Assembly: GCA_965199815.1 (NCBI GenBank)
Contig: CBDATE010000018.1
Span: 458,935 to 522,934 of the forward strand
Source: Azotimanducus sp965199815
GTDB lineage: Bacteria > Pseudomonadota > Gammaproteobacteria > Pseudomonadales > Azotimanducaceae
Length of the DNA: 64,000 nt
Direction of reading: 5' to 3'
Made by a program: the position numbers and the translations under genes. This document shows positions 57,810 through 64,000 of the stretch, in pieces. The notes below the pieces were generated by a model, which ran no database searches, was not told the DNA's origin, and saw only the letters and a program-made list of their open reading frames with translations. Numbering within the stretch: position 1 is the stretch's first letter; every line of letters starts with the position of its first letter.

Positions 57810-60800
57810 TTGGCGGAGAATTGGGTTGAATCCAGCCAGAAACAGAGGGGTACCCTTGCCTTGAAGCTGGAAAATATCCAACCCGGGTCCGCCATTCGCG
57901 GTATTCGCGGGGCAGAAGCTGTCACTGTAATCAAGGCAGATTGGCACGGTGCCGATGCGTTGACGCTGATCTATCGATCGGCATCCGGCAAGGTTGCCGA
58001 GACGGTCCTGCTCCGTGACGACGAAGCGCGATTGGAATTGGTATCGCAAGGGCGTTCGTGGAGCTTTGACAGCGACGGTGCTCTGTATCGTCTGGTTTCC
58101 GAGGCGCACCGTATCCGGCTCGCGCACCTGTTCGATCCCATGCTTGCAGTGCACACCTCGCAGGTCGATCCGCTGCCCCACCAGATCACAGCCGTGTATG
58201 AAGTCATGCTGCCGCGACAGCCGCTTCGACTTCTCTTGGCTGACGACCCAGGTGCCGGCAAGACGATCATGGCGGGCCTGCTTATCAAGGAATTGATCGC
58301 CCGCGGCGACTTGAGGCGCTGCCTCGTCGTATGTCCCGGCAGTCTCGTGGAGCAATGGCAGGACGAGCTATCCCGGAAATTCGACTTGCCCTTTGAAATC
58401 ATGACGAGTGACAAGTTGGAGGCCGCACGCACCGGGAACTGGTTTCTGGAGAATGACCTTGCGATTGCACGTCTTGACAAGCTCGCACGAGACGAAGAGA
58501 CCCAAGAGAAGCTCGGAGTACGCGACTGTCAGTACGACCTCGTCATTTGCGATGAGGCGCACAAAATGTCGGCGACCTTTTATGGTGGCGAGATCAAGTA
58601 CACGAAGCGCTATCGCCTGGGCCAGCTTTTGTCTGGAGTGACTCGACATTTCCTGCTCATGACGGCCACTCCGCATAACGGCAAGGAAGAGGATTTCCAG
58701 TTGTTCCTCGCCTTGCTCGATAGCGACCGCTTTGAGGGACGCTTCCGAGACGGTGCCCACCAAGTGGATGTCACGGATCTGATGCGGCGTATGGTGAAAG
58801 AGAAACTTCTGAAATTTGATGGTTGCCCGCTGTTCCCTGAGCGTATCGCGCACTCAGTGCCTTACAAGCTGACGGATGGCGAAACCCGGCTGTACTCCGC
58901 CGTCACAGACTATGTTCGCGAGGAGTTCAACCGCGCAGAGGCACTCAACAACAACGGTCGTGCGGGAACTGTCGGCTTTGCGCTCACTGTGTTGCAGCGT
59001 CGACTCGCATCTTCCCCCGAAGCCATTTACCAGTCATTGACAAGGAGACTGAATCGGCTGGAAAGTCGGTTGCAGGATGTCAGGTTGACGCAGCGTGGTG
59101 CCACCCCTCCTGATTTCGAAACAGGCTTTGATTCCGAGAACATCGAGTATCTGGAGGATATGCCCGACGATGAAACGGATGCTGTGGAGAATGAAGTTCT
59201 CGACCAAGCGACAGCGGCCAGCACGATCGCCGAGCTTCAGGCCGAGATTGAGTCTCTCGGGCATCTTCAGTCTATGGCAGCAAGCATCAGAAGAACTGGA
59301 GAAGACACCAAGTGGACTGAACTCGTCAAGGTTCTGGAAGAAGTTTTCACTCGGGCAGGTCTCGCGAGGCAGTTAGGAGAAGAGCGTACTCTGTTCGGTG
59401 GAGGCGACCTGCCCCGCCCAAGGGCATCTCCAAGTCAAAAACTCGTTATCTTTACCGAACATCGGGACACTCTGAATTACCTGGCTCGCCGAATTGAGAC
59501 GCAGCTGGGACGATCCGAGAACATTGTGCAGATTCACGGAGGAATGGGAAGGGAACAGCGGCGTCGGTCGGAAGGATTGTTCAGGAACGATCCGGAAGTT
59601 CAGATTCTGTTAGCTACGGATGCCGCTGGTGAAGGTATCAACCTTCAGTGTGCACATCTTATGGTGAACTACGACCTGCCTTGGAACCCTAATCGCATTG
59701 AGCAGCGATTCGGGCGCATACATCGAATCGGGCAGACAGAGGTGTGTCATCTATGGAATCTGTTCGCCAGAGAAACCCGCGAGGGCGATGTTTTCCAGCG
59801 GCTTCTCGACAAGTTGGATCAGGCAAAGTCCGCGCTGGGAGGTCAAGTCTTTGATGTGCTGGGGAAGCTTCACTTCGACGGTAAATCCTTGCGTGAACTG
59901 CTCATTGAAGCGGTTCGCTATGGTGATCAGCCAGAAGTTCGGGCGCGGCTGGAGCAAGCCGTGAGCGATGCCGTTGATCGTGGACATCTTCAGGATCTGA
60001 TGGAGGAGCGAGCACTTGTTCAGGATGTCATGGACACGAGCCGTATCGCTCGTGTGCGACGGGACATTGAACGGGCACAAGCGCGACGCTTGCAACCTCA
60101 TTTTATTGAGTCGTTCTTTCTGGAGGCATTCCGCACACTGGGAGGAACAGTCCATCAGCGCGAGCCCAAACGCTATCAGATCAGCCATGTTCCAGCGGAT
60201 ATGCGTCGTGGTGACCGTCAGATTGATTGGCGTGAACCGGTATTACGGCAATACGAACGCATCGCTTTCGAGAAATCTCGCGTATCGGTAGCGGGCAAGT
60301 CGCATGCCGCTTTCGTGTGTCCCGGCCACCCGTTATTGTCCGCTGTGCTCGATCTCACTTTGGATCGGTATGGAAAGATCCTGAAGAGTGGCGCAGTACT
60401 GGTGGATGAGCGCGATCAGGGCATCATGCCGCGCGTTTTGTTCTCGCTTGAGCATGAGATTCAGGATGGTGGCAGTAGCCATGAGGATGAAGCCCGGGTA
60501 ATCTCGAAACGGATGCTCTATGTAGAAGTTGATGGCAAGGGAAATCGCCGACGGCTGGGGTACGCTCCCTACTTGGACTATCGTCCACTTGGAGCTAGTG
60601 ACCCAAGTACCAGCGAGATACTCAACCTGCAGGAGTTGAGCTGGATTGATGACCAACTGGAACGGGAGGCGCAGACCGAAGCGATTGCGAGCTTGGTGCC
60701 GCGGCATCTTTCGGAAGTCAGAAAGAACCGCTTGCGATGGATCGAGAAAACTCGCGCTGCCGTGAAGGATCGTCTGACGAAGGAGTTCACGCACTGGTAC

Positions 60801-61418
60801 CGGCGCTCTGAACAGCTTCGTCTTCAGGAACAGGCGGGTAAGACCGGTGCGCGGCTCAATTCGGGCGAGGCGCGGCGCCGCGCTGAGGAACTGGAGCAAC
60901 GCCTTGAAGATCGTATGGCTCAATTGGAGAGAGATGGGCAGGTGACCGCCCTACCGCCTGCCGTGATCGGCGGTGCGGTAATTGTCCCGAAAGGGCTGCT
61001 GGCGCGAATGACCGGTGCCGAGACGCATCGGACTGTGGATACCCAGGCATCAGCTGCTCAAGCCAGGGCGGCTGTCATGGAAGAAGAGAAAAAACTCGGC
61101 TTTGACCCGGTCGATCGTGAGTTCGAGCACTTGGGGTACGACATCGAAAGTCGCGTCCCCGATTCCGGCCAGCTTCGATTCATTGAAGTAAAAGGGCGAG
61201 TGGCGGGTGCCGATACGATCACGGTCACCAAGAACGAAATCCTGACGGCACTCAACAAACCGGATGCCTTCATACTCGCCATCGTGGAGTTTCTTGATGG
61301 GGGCATTCCCCATGTGCGATATCTGCGGCAGCCATTCGAGAAGGAGCCGGATTGGGCTGTAACAAGCGTTAACTACCGCATGGATGAACTCCTTGCGCGT
61401 GCGGAGAAACCCTCATAA
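57810..61418 (+). CDS. SNF2-family helicase with C-terminal DUF3883-like domain
   Basis: Up to 1202 residues, TTG start at 57810 (a TTG at 57861, before KLENIQPGSAIRGI, fits the family start better). Helicase motifs: LLADDPGAGKTIMAGLLIKEL (I), LVICDEAHKMS (II), LLMTATPHNGKEEDF (III), LVIFTEHRDTLNYL (IV), LLATDAAGEGINLQCAHLMVNYD (V) and QRFGRIHRIGQ (VI). The C-terminal 120 residues (FEHLGYDIESRVPDSGQLRFIEVKGR) resemble DUF3883, a PD-(D/E)xK-like fold with EVKGR. DrmD-type helicases of class 1 DISARM have this architecture. It is adjacent to a DUF1156 methyltransferase, consistent with a restriction-like defence complex. Confidence 0.9.
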   Translation: MAENWVESSQKQRGTLALKLENIQPGSAIRGIRGAEAVTVIKADWHGADALTLIYRSASGKVAETVLLRDDEARLELVSQGRSWSFDSDGALYRLVSEAHRIRLAHLFDPMLAVHTSQVDPLPHQITAVYEVMLPRQPLRLLLADDPGAGKTIMAGLLIKELIARGDLRRCLVVCPGSLVEQWQDELSRKFDLPFEIMTSDKLEAARTGNWFLENDLAIARLDKLARDEETQEKLGVRDCQYDLVICDEAHKMSATFYGGEIKYTKRYRLGQLLSGVTRHFLLMTATPHNGKEEDFQLFLALLDSDRFEGRFRDGAHQVDVTDLMRRMVKEKLLKFDGCPLFPERIAHSVPYKLTDGETRLYSAVTDYVREEFNRAEALNNNGRAGTVGFALTVLQRRLASSPEAIYQSLTRRLNRLESRLQDVRLTQRGATPPDFETGFDSENIEYLEDMPDDETDAVENEVLDQATAASTIAELQAEIESLGHLQSMAASIRRTGEDTKWTELVKVLEEVFTRAGLARQLGEERTLFGGGDLPRPRASPSQKLVIFTEHRDTLNYLARRIETQLGRSENIVQIHGGMGREQRRRSEGLFRNDPEVQILLATDAAGEGINLQCAHLMVNYDLPWNPNRIEQRFGRIHRIGQTEVCHLWNLFARETREGDVFQRLLDKLDQAKSALGGQVFDVLGKLHFDGKSLRELLIEAVRYGDQPEVRARLEQAVSDAVDRGHLQDLMEERALVQDVMDTSRIARVRRDIERAQARRLQPHFIESFFLEAFRTLGGTVHQREPKRYQISHVPADMRRGDRQIDWREPVLRQYERIAFEKSRVSVAGKSHAAFVCPGHPLLSAVLDLTLDRYGKILKSGAVLVDERDQGIMPRVLFSLEHEIQDGGSSHEDEARVISKRMLYVEVDGKGNRRRLGYAPYLDYRPLGASDPSTSEILNLQELSWIDDQLEREAQTEAIASLVPRHLSEVRKNRLRWIEKTRAAVKDRLTKEFTHWYRRSEQLRLQEQAGKTGARLNSGEARRRAEELEQRLEDRMAQLERDGQVTALPPAVIGGAVIVPKGLLARMTGAETHRTVDTQASAAQARAAVMEEEKKLGFDPVDREFEHLGYDIESRVPDSGQLRFIEVKGRVAGADTITVTKNEILTALNKPDAFILAIVEFLDGGIPHVRYLRQPFEKEPDWAVTSVNYRMDELLARAEKPS

Positions 61419-61446
61419 TGACGACTGGGTGTGATACCACATCGCG

Positions 61447-63758
61447 ATGACCGTGACGCGAATAAAACTTATTGAAGTTGCGCTGCCGTTAGATGCGATC
61501 AACACCGCGGCGGCACGAGAGAAGTCCATTCGTCATGGGCATCCGAGCACATTGCATTTATGGTGGGCTCGCCGACCGCTCGCGGCGGCCCGGGCGGTGA
61601 TATTTAGTCAGATGGTGGATGATCCATCATCGGTGCCGGAAGAGTTTCCGACCTCCGCAGCGCAAACGAGGGAGCGTGAGCGCCTGTTCGACATATTGCG
61701 TGATTTGGTGGAATGGGAAAACACCGGCAACGAGACGGTGCTTGAAGCGGCGCGTGCGGAAATTCGCCGAAGCTGGCGACGCGCCTGCGCTGACAACGCG
61801 GACCACCCGCGCGCCACCGAACTGTTCGACCCCGACAAGCTGCCGGCCTTTCACGATCCTTTCGCTGGCGGCGGTACCTTGCCTCTGGAGGCGCAGCGAC
61901 TGGGATTGGAGGCGTACGCCTCGGATCTCAACCCGGTAGCAGTGCTCATCAACAAGGCGATGATCGAGATTCCGCCAAAGTTCGCAGACAGGCCGCCGGT
62001 GAACCCGGAGGATCGGGCAAGTCTTGCGGGTGAAGGCGTGTGGCCGGGCGCATCGGGCCTCGCGGCAGATGTGCGTTACTACGGCAAGTGGATGCGAGAC
62101 GAGGCAGAGAAGCGTATCGGGCACTTGTATCCGAAGGTTGAAGTGACGGCGGCGATGGCGGCGGAGCGCCCGGACCTCAAGCCGTATGTTGGACAGAAGC
62201 TTACCGTAATAGCCTGGCTATGGGCGCGTACGGTGCACAGTCCCAACCCGGCCTTTGCGGATGTGGAGGTGCCACTGGCGAGTTCGTTCGTGCTGTCGAG
62301 CAAGAAGGGCAAGGAGGCTTGGGTAGAGCCGGTGATTGAAGGAAAGTCGTATCGGTTCAAGGTGCATGTGGGAACACCGCCGGAGGAAGCGAAGCGCGGG
62401 ACATCTGCTGGTAAACGCCGAGCCTTCCGATGTTTGATGTCGGACGCTCCGGTTACCTACCCGTATTTGCGCGAGCAAGGACAGCGAGTAGGGTTAGGCG
62501 CACGTTTGATGGCAATAGTGGCCGAGGGAGATCGTGGACGGGTTTATTTGTCATCTCTTGCCAATCACGAGTCGGTTGCAGATGTCATTGAGGCCAACTG
62601 GCGCCCGACCAGTCGCTGCCAGACAACCCCCGCGACTTCAAAACTCCGATCTACGGGATGCTAACTTTTGCTGACCTCTTTACCGAACGCCAATTGGTGG
62701 CCCTGACAACTTTCTCCGACCTTGTGTCCGAGGCACAAAAGAAGATCGCGAAGGATGCCGCCAAAGCCGGCCTGACATCCGATGGCAGCAGCTTGAACGA
62801 AGGTGGGACGGGCACAACTGCCTACGCCGAGGCGGTGGGGGTGTATTTGACAATCGCCGTGGACAAATGTGCAGATTACTGGTCTGCTATTTGCAGTTGG
62901 CATAGCTCTGGCCAAAAGATCCGTAACACATTTGTGCGTCAGGCCATTCCGATGATCTGGGACTATGCAGAAGGTAATCCGTTCTCCACGTCAAGTGGCA
63001 ACTGGTTTCGGCAGATCCAATGGATCGAAAGATCATTACATACGCTCCCTGCCAACACCCAAGGCACCTCTAAACAGCTTGACGCAAGCCAAGAGGCTCC
63101 GAGCCAAGCCAGGATTTTTTCCACCGACCCGCCGTACTACGACAACATTGGCTACGCAGATCTGTCTGACTTCTTCTATGTCTGGCTTCGCCGTATTCTC
63201 AGACCGATGTTTCCCGACCTTTTTGCCACCGTATCCGTTCCAAAGGCTGATGAACTCATCGCTTCGCCTTATCGACAAGGCAGCCCAAGCGTCGCGGAGA
63301 GATTTTTTCTTGATGGTATGAGCAGGGCAATGAAACGTATTGCTGACCGGGCGCATGCCGGTGCTCCGGTAACTATCTTCTACGCATTCAAGCAGTCAGA
63401 GAAAAAGGGCGATTTGGGGGTCGCCAGCACCGGTTGGGAGACATTTCTTGGTGCGGTGATTCGATCAGGTTTTGCGATTAGCGGCACTTGGCCGATGCGC
63501 ACCGAGCTCAGTAATCGCATGCTGGGGCTGGGAACCAATGCGCTCGCTTCCAGCATTATCCTTGTGTGTCGAAAGCACTGCCAGCAGGCACCCTTAGGTA
63601 CTCGCCACGATTTTGTTGCTGCTTTGCGAGATTCTCTCGGTCCGGCAATTGCTCACATGCAGTCCGGCAACATCGCGCCCGTTGACCTCGCTCAAGCCGC
63701 TATCGGCCCCGGAATGGCGGCATACACTCGCTACGAGAGGTTGGATCTTGCGGCATGA
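61447..63758 (+). CDS. DUF1156-type DNA methyltransferase, frameshifted
   Basis: The N-terminal part has KLIEVALPLDAINTAAAREKSIRHGHPSTLHLWWARRPLAAARAV, the DUF1156 signature, and FHDPFAGGGTLPLEAQRLGLEAYASDLNP (SAM motif I). After about nt 62605 this frame leaves conserved sequence and stops at 62664. One inserted base there (CGCCCG-GAC-CAG) gives WRPDQSLPDNPRDFKTPIYG and continues in frame into the second part, which holds STDPPYYDNIGYADLSDFFYVWL (motif IV) and stops at 63758. Joined, about 770 residues. A catalytic motif lies on each side of the break, so neither half alone should methylate DNA. Assembly error and true mutation are both possible. It starts 28 bases after the helicase gene. 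Confidence 0.85.
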
Positions 63759-63763
63759 CCGAT

Positions 63764-63991
63764 TCACACCTTCTCTTCAAATTCTTTGCGGTTCAGCCCA
63801 GACTGCCGAATAATCGACATCAGCGTACCGGCTCGCAATTCCCGGTGATCTGGAACAGGAACAGTCACGGTTCCGCTTGGGAATGCTGCCTGCATGATGG
63901 CATGGCTGCCATGTCGCCGGACTTCTGCGAATCCATGCGCTTCAAGGATCTGGCACACTTCACGGCCGGAGAGTCGTTTCAGCCTACCCAA
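63764..63991 (-). CDS. hicA: HicA-like toxin (mRNA interferase)
   Basis: 75 residues, usual HicA size. KRLSGREVCQILEAHGFAEVRRHGSHAIM holds the double-stranded RNA-binding-like fold and the catalytic His; VPVPDHRELRAGTLMSIIRQSGLNRKEF closes it. The start is TTG at 63991, since an in-frame TAG lies two codons upstream. The HicB antitoxin is not inside the window; upstream on this strand (beyond 64000) is the place to expect it. It is convergent with the DUF1156 gene, five bases apart. Confidence 0.88.
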   Translation of the reverse strand: MGRLKRLSGREVCQILEAHGFAEVRRHGSHAIMQAAFPSGTVTVPVPDHRELRAGTLMSIIRQSGLNRKEFEEKV

Positions 63992-64000
63992 GGGCTACTT

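Overview
The window looks like a contig from a GC-rich gammaproteobacterium, probably a free-living or host-associated lineage that I cannot name. The best evidence is gene order: recA-recX-alaS-lysC-csrA followed, after an interruption, by tRNA-Ser(GCU); sdhE-ygfX next to nadB; tesA divergent from ybbA-ybbP; ccmA-ccmB. These neighbourhoods are typical of Gammaproteobacteria (the first is the Pseudomonas-like arrangement). Outer-membrane autotransporter and TonB-receptor genes confirm a Gram-negative envelope.

Layout. (1) 1-16966: the 3' part of a giant repetitive surface protein (Calx-beta, fibronectin III and Ig-like domains, then an autotransporter beta-barrel), with one frameshift in the barrel. 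(2) 16916-18087: a local duplication carrying two copies of a small coiled-coil, tail-anchored protein gene; the first copy is frameshifted, and a 152-bp multi-hairpin element sits between them. (3) 18286-21680: a P1-nuclease/phospholipase C-like secreted protein, a luciferase-like oxidoreductase, a DsbA/HCCA-isomerase-like protein and a VanY-type carboxypeptidase. (4) 21783-27523: recA, recX, alaS, lysC, csrA. (5) 27524-36428: an accessory island between csrA and tRNA-Ser with an AAA ATPase, an orphan Vsr endonuclease, a Dam-type methyltransferase cassette, a small secreted protein, and a restriction-modification pair whose nuclease gene is split by a second copy of the 152-bp element. Three different pairs of direct repeats are nested in this island, including a 66-bp repeat of the tRNA-Ser 5' end. 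(6) 36429-55242: core genes: tRNA-Ser, FAH hydrolase, sdhE, ygfX, nadB, a Na+ symporter, a RecF/OLD-like ATPase, an operon ybbA-ybbP-TonB receptor-ccmA-ccmB, tesA, bolA-trhO, a short-chain dehydrogenase, an MsbA-like exporter and an acyl-CoA dehydrogenase. (7) 55255-63991: a defence region with a GmrSD-like DUF262/DUF1524 protein, a SNF2 helicase with a C-terminal DUF3883-like domain, a DUF1156-type DNA methyltransferase (one frameshift), and a HicA toxin.

How the parts fit. The chromosome backbone is ordinary. The interest lies in the two mobile defence zones and in the new hairpin element. The element inserted at TA dinucleotides in both places with apparent TA duplication; removing one TA plus the element restores the nuclease reading frame exactly. 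The result is a restriction system that keeps its double-domain methyltransferase but has lost its nuclease. A 29-bp near-perfect palindrome in front of the methyltransferase is a candidate operator. Three single-base frameshifts in otherwise good genes (autotransporter, first coiled-coil copy, DUF1156 methyltransferase) may be assembly errors or real decay; the sequence alone cannot decide.
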